This document shows positions 43,579-51,487 of a stretch of 64,000 nt of DNA, piece after piece. The DNA comes from an uncultured Erythrobacter sp. (lineage in GTDB: Bacteria > Pseudomonadota > Alphaproteobacteria > Sphingomonadales > Sphingomonadaceae). The first letter of the stretch is position 1. Each line of letters starts with the position of its first letter. The stretch is taken from positions 620,001 through 684,000 of the forward strand of contig CANNBH010000001.1 in assembly GCA_947502815.1 (NCBI GenBank). The letters run 5' to 3'. Under the pieces are notes generated by a model that saw nothing but the letters and a program-made list of their open reading frames with translations, searched no databases and was not told the origin of the DNA. Position numbers and translations under genes: made by a program.

Positions 43579-44807
43579 GCCTTCATCTCCGTAGAATCTT
43601 TGGTTTGCGACCCGTCTTTGAGAGGGGGGCCGCTTTTGAACAGGGCCGTGATGGCGCTGGCTATAGGTACGGGCGGCTTTCCGCACAGGACGCGTATCTT
43701 ATCCAGCGGGTTTGAGCGTGCGGCGTAGAACCGTTCGATCAATCCTGCACGCAATGTGTAGAACCGTTCAAACACCTTTAACCGGCGCTCTGGCTTTGCG
43801 GCGAAAAACAGTAAACGGGCGAGAAGCCGGTAATATCCCGTTTTTTTCCAATGCCTGCGCGCGCGCGCTTCAAAAAGGGCGGCGAGCTGCGGCCCGGTCA
43901 GGTCCGCTTCCTTTGCAATGGCCAAGGCGTTTTCGATCGCGATGGAGATTGTATAGCTGGTGAGCGGGTGGGTGAAGCCACCGCGCGCACCGGCGGCTGT
44001 GACGCCCGGAACCCGGATTTCATCTTGATAGGCGCTGAAATTGCCGCCGGTCAAAACGGGCAAAAGGCCGGCCTCGTTCCCGGTGATGGCGGCGTCTTGC
44101 CAGCCGCGCTGCGAACAATAGGCGTCAATCCGGGCCGACAATGCGCCCCTGTCGAGCTTTGGCTCATCGGCGTAATATGTGTCTTCGACAAACACATCAT
44201 GCGCGCCCAGCGGCAGGACATAAACAAACCGGTAGGCCCCGCCATTGCCGTGCGGTGCGACCTGATCGACGGCGGCGTCCATGATCGTGGGACGCTCGAT
44301 CCCATGCGGCTGAGGCAGGCGCATGTGGCGGCCCAAAAAGATCTGCCATCCGCCGTGCAAATGGGCGCTGGGCTGGAAAGGGCGGCAATCAATCGCCGCG
44401 CGGGCTTCTATCCGGCCGCCGCCGTCCAAATCAACGCCGCGCGCATCAAGACTGGCGGCCTTTTGACCCAGCATCACCGCCTCTGCGGGCAGATCGCGCA
44501 GCAAGCCTTCGTGAAATTCATGCGAGGTCATGGATCGGTATGCTGTTTGCAAAGTCCGCCTATATTTTGGGAACTCTACGTCATATCCGGTGTCCCAGCC
44601 GGTCTGACGAAAGCCGCTAAGCAGCGCGCGGCCCGCATCGCAAAGGTCGGTGTCAAACCAGCTCCACCGGTGATTGCCGCCGAATGTTTTGCCCGCTTCG
44701 ATTAGGGCGATCCGGTATTCGGGCCGGGCACGGTGCATGGCGAGCGCAATCAAGCCCCCGGCCAGACCGCCGCCTACAATGGCCACATCGAATTGTGCAT
44801 CGCTCAT
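43575..44807 (-). CDS. crtY: lycopene beta-cyclase (CrtY type)
   Basis: It cyclises the ends of lycopene to make beta-carotene. A 410-residue flavoprotein with FDVAIVGGGLAGGLIALAMH and the family motif TFGGNHRWSWFDTDLCDAG. VLPLGAHDVFVEDTYYADEP and GARGGFTHPLTSYTISIAIE are further CrtY marks. The ATG at 44807 (MSDAQFDV) gives normal length. It is the first gene of the carotenoid operon; the region to 44961 should hold its promoter and a 3x15-bp repeat. Confidence 0.95.
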   Translation of the reverse strand: MSDAQFDVAIVGGGLAGGLIALAMHRARPEYRIALIEAGKTFGGNHRWSWFDTDLCDAGRALLSGFRQTGWDTGYDVEFPKYRRTLQTAYRSMTSHEFHEGLLRDLPAEAVMLGQKAASLDARGVDLDGGGRIEARAAIDCRPFQPSAHLHGGWQIFLGRHMRLPQPHGIERPTIMDAAVDQVAPHGNGGAYRFVYVLPLGAHDVFVEDTYYADEPKLDRGALSARIDAYCSQRGWQDAAITGNEAGLLPVLTGGNFSAYQDEIRVPGVTAAGARGGFTHPLTSYTISIAIENALAIAKEADLTGPQLAALFEARARRHWKKTGYYRLLARLLFFAAKPERRLKVFERFYTLRAGLIERFYAARSNPLDKIRVLCGKPPVPIASAITALFKSGPPLKDGSQTKDSTEMKA

Positions 44808-44887
44808 ACCATGCTGGCCGTAGGGCAGGCCGGGCACAGGGGCAATATTGCAGCGGCGGCAACACGGCATGCAAAATTTAGCATTAG

Positions 44888-44932
44888 GCCAGTCAGGGAA
44901 ATGCCAGTCAGGGAAACGCCAGTCAGGGAAAC
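44888..44932. repeat. three tandem 15-bp repeats between crtY and mipA-like gene
   Basis: GCCAGTCAGGGAAAY is repeated three times (44888-44902, 44903-44917, 44918-44932), the copies differing only in the last base. They sit between two divergent start codons (44807 and 44962), where operators would lie. Tandem copies of this kind may bind a regulator or be a slippage repeat. Confidence 0.85.
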
Positions 44933-44961
44933 GAAAGCGCGCGTCGTTAGTATCAGCATAT

Positions 44962-45945
44962 ATGAAAACAAAAACCTGCCAGCGCATCATCGCCCCCGCC
45001 TTCAGTCTTTCCGGCGCTCTAGCCGCAGCCTGTGTTGCCGCCCCCGCCTTTGCGAACGAAGAAGACGCCGTCGCTGCGACGCCTGAGGAAACGGAAGTGA
45101 GCGTGCTGCAAGAGCAAGGCCCGCCTTCCGCTGCGGTGCAGGGAGAGAGATCGGGCGCAGGCGGCCCTCCGTTCAAGCCGGTCTTTGATGAAACATGGGC
45201 CACCGTTGGGATCGGCGCAGGATTGGTGCCGAGTTATTCGGGCTCGGACGACTATCGCGTCTTTCCTTTGCCGTTGATCGTCGGGCGAGTGGGCGGGGTG
45301 GGGATCAGCCCGAACGGGCCGGGCTTTAACCTCAATCTGCTGTCTGATGGTCCAAGCCGCGGCCCTGCGAAAACCAGCGCGTCATTCGGCCCGTCCTTCC
45401 GATTTCGCAATGACCGCACAGGCAGCATCGAAGACCCAGTGGTGGAATTGGCGGGCGAACTCGACACGGCTATCGAAGTCGGCGTGAACGGCGGGGTGAG
45501 CTTCCCCGGTGTCTTCACACGGTTTGACCGCTTGAGCGTTTCCACACAGGTCCGCTGGGATATATTGGGCGCGCATGACGGAATGTTGATCGAGCCGGGC
45601 GTGAGCTATTTCCGGCCCATCGGCACCGGCGCTGCCTTGCAATTGAGCGCCAGCGCCAGCGTGGTCGATGACGATTTCGCCGATTATTATTACTCGGTGT
45701 CACCGGCGCAAAGCGCGGCCAGCGGCCTGCCGCAATTTCAGGCGGATGGCGGGTTAAACTCGGTCGGCGCTCTGGGCATCCTGACAGTCGACCTCGACAA
45801 CAATGTGCTGAACGGGGGTTTTAACATCTATGCGATCGGCGGATATTCGCGGCTGGTCGGTGACGGGGCAGACACGCCCTATACGTCGATCCGGGGCAGC
45901 GCGGATCAATTCATCGGCGGCATTGGAATTGGGTATACGTTTTAG
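44962..45945 (+). CDS. MipA/OmpV family outer-membrane protein
   Basis: A 327-residue beta-barrel protein. Signal peptide to AAPAFA (about residue 31), then an acidic, Gln- and Pro-rich linker, then a barrel starting ATVGIGAGLVPSYSGSDDYR, the MipA/OmpV signature, and ending in GGIGIGYTF with terminal Phe. MipA scaffolds murein synthesis in E. coli; others act in stress or antigen roles. It is divergent from the carotenoid operon. Confidence 0.87.
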   Translation: MKTKTCQRIIAPAFSLSGALAAACVAAPAFANEEDAVAATPEETEVSVLQEQGPPSAAVQGERSGAGGPPFKPVFDETWATVGIGAGLVPSYSGSDDYRVFPLPLIVGRVGGVGISPNGPGFNLNLLSDGPSRGPAKTSASFGPSFRFRNDRTGSIEDPVVELAGELDTAIEVGVNGGVSFPGVFTRFDRLSVSTQVRWDILGAHDGMLIEPGVSYFRPIGTGAALQLSASASVVDDDFADYYYSVSPAQSAASGLPQFQADGGLNSVGALGILTVDLDNNVLNGGFNIYAIGGYSRLVGDGADTPYTSIRGSADQFIGGIGIGYTF

Positions 45946-45969
45946 GAACGCTGCCCAAAGCTTGTGCGA

Positions 45970-46743
45970 TTAGCTCTCGTCCTTGCCCAAAACAAAAGTC
46001 TTAGCGCCTTTCGCGCTTTCCATAGTTTGAAGCACGCGCAGTTTCGCAAGTCCGGGGTTATCAGCCATGTTGCGAGCCGCATTAGCTAGCGCTCGCAAAG
46101 ACGCTTGCTCGGCCTTGGCGCGCTCCAGCGCGGCGAGACCTTCGCGCTTGGCACGCTCCACTTCGGTAAGCATTTTGCGCAATTCAGGTGGCAGGGTAAT
46201 CGACGTAAGAATGACGTCGTCAACCTCAATACCGGGCATCACATGGGCAAGTTGTCCCGGTATTTCTACTAAGGCGTCTTTGTTGGCTGCCAGAAAACTC
46301 TCAAGCGGCATAGCTGCAATGGCTGCGCTAACTGCGTTCGAAAGAACCGGATAGACGCGGTTCATCCTCAATTGAGGATCTGGGAAAAACTGGGCGTTTG
46401 AACCGGCAAGCGCGTCGGCGGGATGGTTCTCATGGAAAACTTGCGGTTGCGTGATTGTAAAGAGCACGCTGACATTCAGCCGAAACGAAAACTGGTCGGC
46501 ACTGATCACCTCAATGTGCGGAGGCGTTAAGACTGAAGTCAGCGTTGAAATGTTTACAAGCTCAAGCTTGCCTAAGGGATCCGTGTAGCGATGTAAGCCG
46601 GGTTCCAACTGCTCGACAAACTTGCCTTCTCGATACAGGAGCCCAGCCTGGCCGAAAGGGACGAATAGCTTCTTTCTCAAGTTGACAAGCACCACCAAGG
46701 AGATGCTCGCCACAAATAGAAATGCAAAAAAACCCCAATCCAT
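45970..46743 (-). CDS. SPFH/band-7 domain membrane protein
   Basis: A 257-residue protein with one N-terminal membrane helix (FFAFLFVASISLVVLVNL) followed by a prohibitin-like domain: LFVPFGQAGLLYREGKFVEQ, DPLGKLELVNISTLTS and VDDVILTSITLPPELRKMLT. The C-terminal part is an Ala/Glu/Lys/Arg-rich coiled coil (EVERAKREGLAALERAKAEQ). These proteins scaffold membrane microdomains or proteases. I chose the ATG at 46743 (AGGA 9 nt upstream) over a GTG two codons earlier. Confidence 0.83.
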   Translation of the reverse strand: MDWGFFAFLFVASISLVVLVNLRKKLFVPFGQAGLLYREGKFVEQLEPGLHRYTDPLGKLELVNISTLTSVLTPPHIEVISADQFSFRLNVSVLFTITQPQVFHENHPADALAGSNAQFFPDPQLRMNRVYPVLSNAVSAAIAAMPLESFLAANKDALVEIPGQLAHVMPGIEVDDVILTSITLPPELRKMLTEVERAKREGLAALERAKAEQASLRALANAARNMADNPGLAKLRVLQTMESAKGAKTFVLGKDES

Positions 46744-46827
46744 ACTCACCTATCCTAAGCTAATCAGCATCGCGAAAAAGGCGTCTTTTACCATCGCAGT
46801 CTAATGACGGGGGCCCGAAGCCCGCAT

Positions 46828-46863
46828 GGTCAATCAACGGCTGCCGCTAGGCGGCTGATGGCC
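46828..46863. other. long imperfect hairpin in intergenic region
   Basis: GGTC..ATCA..GCCGC, loop TAG, GCGGC TGAT GGCC form a stem over 46828-46863 with a bulge. It is enclosed by a 10-bp inverted pair, AGGCGTCTTT (46779-46788) and AAAGACGCCT (46864-46873). It could be the terminator of the S9 peptidase message or a small structured RNA. Confidence 0.4.
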
Positions 46864-46954
46864 AAAGACGCCTCTCAATAGGGTTGTGTTCAAAACAACG
46901 GTTACCGACCAAGGCATGACGCGCTTTATATGTGACCTGTGGCCCGCGCCCGGC

Positions 46955-47014
46955 ACGCCTAAGCAAGGGGATTCGAACCCCTCGCAGAAAGCAAGTGCCA
47001 GATACTAGACCATT
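46955..47014 (-). pseudogene. tRNA-like relic (tRNA-Glu type)
   Basis: On the minus strand GTCTAGTATCTGG resembles a tRNA-Glu D arm, CTTGCTTTCTGCGAG an anticodon arm with TTC in the loop, and AGGGGTTCGAATCCCCT (46966-46982) is a perfect T arm. The variable loop is missing and no 5' acceptor strand matches, so it cannot fold as a working tRNA. It starts right at the S9 peptidase stop. Confidence 0.4.
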
Positions 47015-47015
47015 G

Positions 47016-49079
47016 TCAATCCTCGCCCTCTTCTTCCGCCTCTGCCCCCGCTGCCCCTTCCGCCAATTGCGGACGCGGGCCGGGCATTTCGGCGGTGCGA
47101 TCACCGGTTTTAAGATAGGTGTCGAACCATTCCATCATGCGCAGATTGTAATCATAGCGGCTGGCGGCCTGACGGTTGCCGTGGCCTTCACCGGGATAGA
47201 ACACGAGGCGCACAGGCGTGTCTGGCTGACGCACGCGCAGGAACCGGTACAATTCCATCGATTGGCTTGGATCGACGCGGGTGTCGTCTTCGCCGTGCAT
47301 GATCAGGATCGGCGTGGTCGCGCGGTCAGTGTAATAGATCGGCGACACTTCGAGCATCTTTTGCCAATCATCCCACGGCCATGCGCGGCTGTGCACATTG
47401 TACATTTCATACGGAATGTCGGTCGTGCCGAATTTGCTTGTTTGATCCGAAATACCCACGAACATCACCGATGCTGCGTATTCTTCCGAATGATAGGTCG
47501 CGCCCCATGCGCTGGCATAGCCGCCGTATGATCCGCCGGTGATCCCGGTGCGATCCGCATCCGTGATGCCGTCTGCGGCGAGCGCGTTCTTCGCATCCAC
47601 AATGTCGCGGAATTCAGGATCGGTGTAATTGCCCTGATGCTGTTTGGAGAAATCCACGCCGTACCCGGTGGAGCCGCGATAATTCGGCAGGAACACGGCG
47701 TATCCTTGGCCAGCGGCCACATGGCCCGGTTTTGAATAGGCGGTTTGCCAGCCGTTGCTGTCATGCGCCTCTGGCCCGCCGTGAACGTTCATAATGGTCG
47801 GAGCGCCGCCCTGTGGCACGCCGCCAACTGGCAGGATGAGCACGCCTTCGACTTCTTGGCCGTCAGTCGCGGTGAAGGAGTAAGCGCGCTGTTCACCAAA
47901 GGTGATGTCCGACAGCCAATCGTTGTGATTTGTCCAGCGGTCGAAATTGCCATCGTTCCATACGAACAATTCGGTCGGATGTTGCGGCGCGTTTGCCGCG
48001 AAAGCGATCCGGTCACCGGCTGCCTCAACGCGGGTGAGGATCAATTCGCCCGGATCTTGTTCTTCAGCAACGGTGCCATCGGCGTTGTAGATGCGCAGCA
48101 CGGATTGCACACCAACATGCACAACTGTCGCAAGCCGACCGTCCGCCAGCCATTCTGCATCAACCGCGGCCTCTGCCGCGCCGCCATTTAGCGCGCGATA
48201 AGTTCCGGTGGCGGTGTCCACCAGATGCAGCGTTGTCGCGGCCGGATCGTTCATGTCCACGCCCGCGATCAGCGACAATTGCGTGCCATCGGGTGAGATT
48301 TCCACGTCACCGATTTTACCGGGGGTTTCGACCACTGCGGTCACTTCGCCGGTGGTAAGGTCGATCACGTTCACGCGCTGCGATGTGTAGCTGTCATCAA
48401 CCAGCGGGGTCGGCGTCGTTTCGACGATGCCCATGCGGCCATCTGAGGAAACGTCGAAACCGCCGACAAAGCCGGGGATCGTGATTTCGCGGGGCTCATC
48501 GTCCATTTCATCGCCAAGCGTGGCGGCAAACAGGCGGGCAGGGCGGAATTCTTCCTCGTACACACGGGCGTTAAATCCGCCCTTACGCTGGGCCGCGCGT
48601 TGTTCGTCTTCGCCGGGGCCGGTCAGCATGTAAATCGTGCCGCCATCTGGGCTGAATTGGTAGGAACGCACACCGGTGTCTTCGACGCCAGCGAGTTTGG
48701 TGTAGGTGCCGCCATCGACGGGGATGCCCCAAACGGCGCGGTCATCGTCTTCGTTCGCCCACAGGAATGTGACCATGCGGCCATCGGGGGAGAAAGAGAC
48801 GCCGCCCGGGCTGATATCATCGGGCAGATATTGGCGCGCAAAATCCGGCGCGGTCGCAATCGACAATTCGCTGGTGAAGCTGCCGTTGTCTTCGCCTTCG
48901 GTGACGTCGGGCAGGCTGCCGGTGGTGTAAGCGATGCGCGAGCCATCGGGTGAGATCGCAATGGCGCCAACGCTTTCGATTTTGGCGACATCTTCGGGTG
49001 TCATCGGGCGTGCTTGCGCGGTTGCAGCGATCGAAACGGAAGCCAGCAAAGTGGCTGAAACAAAAGTAAGACGGTTCAT
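47016..49079 (-). CDS. exported S9 family peptidase (prolyl oligopeptidase/DPP-like)
   Basis: A 687-residue serine peptidase. Signal peptide MNRLTFVSATLLASVSIAAT to AQA. An N-terminal beta-propeller has repeated SPDG segments (ISPDGSRIAYT, FSPDGRMVTFLW, ISPDGTQLSLI). The C-terminal alpha/beta-hydrolase has the Ser in TGGSYGGYASAWG, Asp in HGEDDTRVDPSQS and His in YPGEGHGNRQA. It would trim peptides in the periplasm. The tail (AAGAEAEEEGED) is acidic. The ATG at 49079 has GAGGA 12 nt upstream; in-frame ATGs further upstream exist. Confidence 0.92.
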   Translation of the reverse strand: MNRLTFVSATLLASVSIAATAQARPMTPEDVAKIESVGAIAISPDGSRIAYTTGSLPDVTEGEDNGSFTSELSIATAPDFARQYLPDDISPGGVSFSPDGRMVTFLWANEDDDRAVWGIPVDGGTYTKLAGVEDTGVRSYQFSPDGGTIYMLTGPGEDEQRAAQRKGGFNARVYEEEFRPARLFAATLGDEMDDEPREITIPGFVGGFDVSSDGRMGIVETTPTPLVDDSYTSQRVNVIDLTTGEVTAVVETPGKIGDVEISPDGTQLSLIAGVDMNDPAATTLHLVDTATGTYRALNGGAAEAAVDAEWLADGRLATVVHVGVQSVLRIYNADGTVAEEQDPGELILTRVEAAGDRIAFAANAPQHPTELFVWNDGNFDRWTNHNDWLSDITFGEQRAYSFTATDGQEVEGVLILPVGGVPQGGAPTIMNVHGGPEAHDSNGWQTAYSKPGHVAAGQGYAVFLPNYRGSTGYGVDFSKQHQGNYTDPEFRDIVDAKNALAADGITDADRTGITGGSYGGYASAWGATYHSEEYAASVMFVGISDQTSKFGTTDIPYEMYNVHSRAWPWDDWQKMLEVSPIYYTDRATTPILIMHGEDDTRVDPSQSMELYRFLRVRQPDTPVRLVFYPGEGHGNRQAASRYDYNLRMMEWFDTYLKTGDRTAEMPGPRPQLAEGAAGAEAEEEGED

Positions 49080-49231
49080 GTCGTCGAAGAATCCTCTCAT
49101 AATCGGGATAGTGCGTGCTTTCATAACGAGCAGCGATTGAACCGGCAAATGGGTTCCAAAAACCTTTGACGGGCTTGCCAGCTGGCTGGAGTGCAGCCAT
49201 CACCGGGCGCAACAGTTTAACGGAGAGAGAC

Positions 49232-50521
49232 ATGAAAGCCCTGACGAAAATGGCTGCTGCGATGACCGGCTTGGCGGCGCTGCTCGCATCGCCAGCATAC
49301 GCCGAAACGATTGTGATCGAAGCGGGCAGTGTGATCATGGATGCCGATAGCGAGCCAACCGGCCCAGCGTCGATCATCGTGGAAGACGGGATTATCACTC
49401 AAATTGTGCTGGACGGGGAAGCCGCGACCATTCCAGACGGCGCGGCCACTATCGACCTGTCTGATAAAACCGTCCTGCCCGGCCTGATCGACCTGCACAC
49501 GCATTTGTCGGGTGATCCATCGGGTGAATTTTGGCGCGGGGCCACCACGCCGCCGGAATATTACACTTTGATCGCCGCCAAAAATGCCCGCATCACCGCG
49601 CTGGCTGGTTTCACCACCGTGCGCGACCTGGGATCGCGCACCGACCAAGTCACCCAAATGCTGCGCCGCGCCACTGCCGAAGGGCTTGTTGCAGGCCCCC
49701 GTGTGGTCACATCGGCGCGCACGATCTCAATCATTGGCGGGCACGGCGATGTAAGCGGCTTTACCGAGCATGTGAACGATGTGCTCGACAGCGGTTTCAC
49801 GTGCACAGGGGCGGTTGAATGCGCGCAGAAAGTCCGGCTGGCCTCGCAATATGGCGCCGACCTCATTAAAATCACCGCAACCGGCGGCGTCCTGTCACAG
49901 CAAGGGCGCGGGTTGGAAGCGCATTTCAGCGATGCGGAAATGAGCGCGATTGTCGACACGGCGGAATCGCTTGGCCTGAGGGTGGCGGCGCATGCGCACG
50001 GCGCCCGCGGGATCGAAGCAGCCGCGCGGGCGGGCGTCCACACAATCGAACACGGCACCTATATCGATGAAGCCGCTGCGCGCGCCATGAATGACGCGGG
50101 CACCACGTTGGTCCCAACCTTGATGGCATTCGAAGGCATTCGGCAAAATCTTGGCACCGGTTTTTATTCTCCAGTCGTCGAAGAGAAAATCCGCGCGGTC
50201 AGCGAATTTGCGACCACCATCGTTCAGCGCGCCCGCGCCAATGGTGTGCGCATCGCATTTGGCACCGATGCCGGGGTGTTCCCGCATGGCCTGAATGCGG
50301 GCGAGTTTCGCCTGCTGCTTGCGGGCGGGCTCTCCAACCGCGAAGCTTTGGCCAGCGCCACAACTGTTGCGGCCGAAGTGATCGGAATGGAAGACAGCAT
50401 TGGCCGGATCGCGCCGGGTTTCTCCGCCGATATTATCGCGGTTGATGGCAACCCTCTCGCCGATGTTACAGTGCTAGAGGACGTGGACTTCACCATGGTG
50501 CGCGGACGCGTGATCGAATGA
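49232..50521 (+). CDS. exported metal-dependent amidohydrolase
   Basis: A 429-residue amidohydrolase with a signal peptide (GLAALLASPAYA). Metal site: LPGLIDLHTHLSGDPSGEF (HxH), LIKITATGGVLSQ with the bridging Lys, VAAHAHGARGIEAAARAG and the His in TIEHGTYID, and the Asp in IAFGTDAGVFPHG. PGFSADIIAVDGNPLADV is the closing domain. Members include imidazolonepropionase-like and prolidase-type dipeptidases such as Xaa-Pro or Xaa-Arg dipeptidases. It is divergent from the S9 peptidase, suggesting a peptide-use role, and overlaps the next gene by 4 nt. Confidence 0.88.
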   Translation: MKALTKMAAAMTGLAALLASPAYAETIVIEAGSVIMDADSEPTGPASIIVEDGIITQIVLDGEAATIPDGAATIDLSDKTVLPGLIDLHTHLSGDPSGEFWRGATTPPEYYTLIAAKNARITALAGFTTVRDLGSRTDQVTQMLRRATAEGLVAGPRVVTSARTISIIGGHGDVSGFTEHVNDVLDSGFTCTGAVECAQKVRLASQYGADLIKITATGGVLSQQGRGLEAHFSDAEMSAIVDTAESLGLRVAAHAHGARGIEAAARAGVHTIEHGTYIDEAAARAMNDAGTTLVPTLMAFEGIRQNLGTGFYSPVVEEKIRAVSEFATTIVQRARANGVRIAFGTDAGVFPHGLNAGEFRLLLAGGLSNREALASATTVAAEVIGMEDSIGRIAPGFSADIIAVDGNPLADVTVLEDVDFTMVRGRVIE

Positions 50522-51471
50522 CCCCGAAGGGGCCGCTACTGTCTCTCGCAATTGGCGCGGCGTTGGTTGCCAATGCGCCTGTTGAAGAGGCCGGCGAAGA
50601 ACCAGAGGCGTGCGCGATCGAGGTGATTGTTCTGGGAGCAGGACAGGACGCGGGCGCGCCGCAGATCGGCAACGCTGGCGATGATGGGCCGCACCTGCTG
50701 CCGTCGTCGCTTGGCGTGATCGACCGTGAAGGCAGCGCGCGATATCTGTTTGATGCGACGCCAGCGATTACACAGCAATTGGCGATGCTGGATGGGGTGG
50801 AGCCTCCGGCCGCAGGCCTCGGCGTTGACGGGGTGTTTCTAACCCATGCGCACATCGGGCACTACCTCGGCCTTGCATTCCTAGGCTTTGAGGCTGCGAA
50901 CGCCGACAGTGTTCCGGTCTATGCGATGCCGCGCATGGCCCAGTTTTTGCGCAGCAACGCCCCTTGGAGCCAATTGGTCGCATACGACAATATAGCGATC
51001 ACTGAGATGGCGGATCAGATGCTCATCCCGGTTAGCGATAGCTTCGCCGTGTCGCCGATCCTGATGCCGCACCGCGATGAATTGTCGGAGACTGTTGGCT
51101 TTGCGATTTTGGGCGGTTTGAACGCCGCGCTTTACGTGCCCGACCTCGACAGCTGGGATGAATGGGAAGAGAGCAGCGGTGCTACTTTGGAGCAGCTGAT
51201 CGCAAATGTTGATGTCGCCTTTATTGACGCGACGTTCTGGGACGACAACGAACTGGATGGCCGCGACATGAGCGCAATCCCGCACCCTCGCGTCGCAGCA
51301 ACAATGGACAGATTGCAGCACTTATCTGCAAGCGAGCGCGATAAGGTTCACTTCATCCACTATAACCACACAAACCCGATCCGCGATCCTGACAGCGCCG
51401 AAAGCCGCGAAGTGCGCGCGCGTGGATTCAACATCGCCCGGCGCGGTGATGGATATTGTCTGACGGATTAG
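50518..51471 (+). CDS. exported PqqB-like MBL-fold metallo-hydrolase
   Basis: A 317-residue protein. The N-terminal hydrophobic stretch (LLSLAIGAALVANAP) is a weak signal or anchor. IEVIVLGAGQDAGAPQIGN resembles the start of PqqB, and VFLTHAHIGHYLGLAFLG replaces the usual HxHxDH with HxHxxH. ALYVPDLDSWDEW and VHFIHYNHTNPIRDPDS hold later metal ligands. It is translationally coupled to the amidohydrolase. No other pqq genes are here, so a PQQ role is not supported. Confidence 0.82.
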   Translation: MTPKGPLLSLAIGAALVANAPVEEAGEEPEACAIEVIVLGAGQDAGAPQIGNAGDDGPHLLPSSLGVIDREGSARYLFDATPAITQQLAMLDGVEPPAAGLGVDGVFLTHAHIGHYLGLAFLGFEAANADSVPVYAMPRMAQFLRSNAPWSQLVAYDNIAITEMADQMLIPVSDSFAVSPILMPHRDELSETVGFAILGGLNAALYVPDLDSWDEWEESSGATLEQLIANVDVAFIDATFWDDNELDGRDMSAIPHPRVAATMDRLQHLSASERDKVHFIHYNHTNPIRDPDSAESREVRARGFNIARRGDGYCLTD

Positions 51472-51487
51472 GTTTGTCAGGCGAGGT

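Noticed and set aside
50518..51471. PQQ biosynthesis gene pqqB
   Set aside because: Only the general fold and N-terminal motif resemble PqqB. There are no pqqA/C/D/E genes nearby and the protein seems exported.
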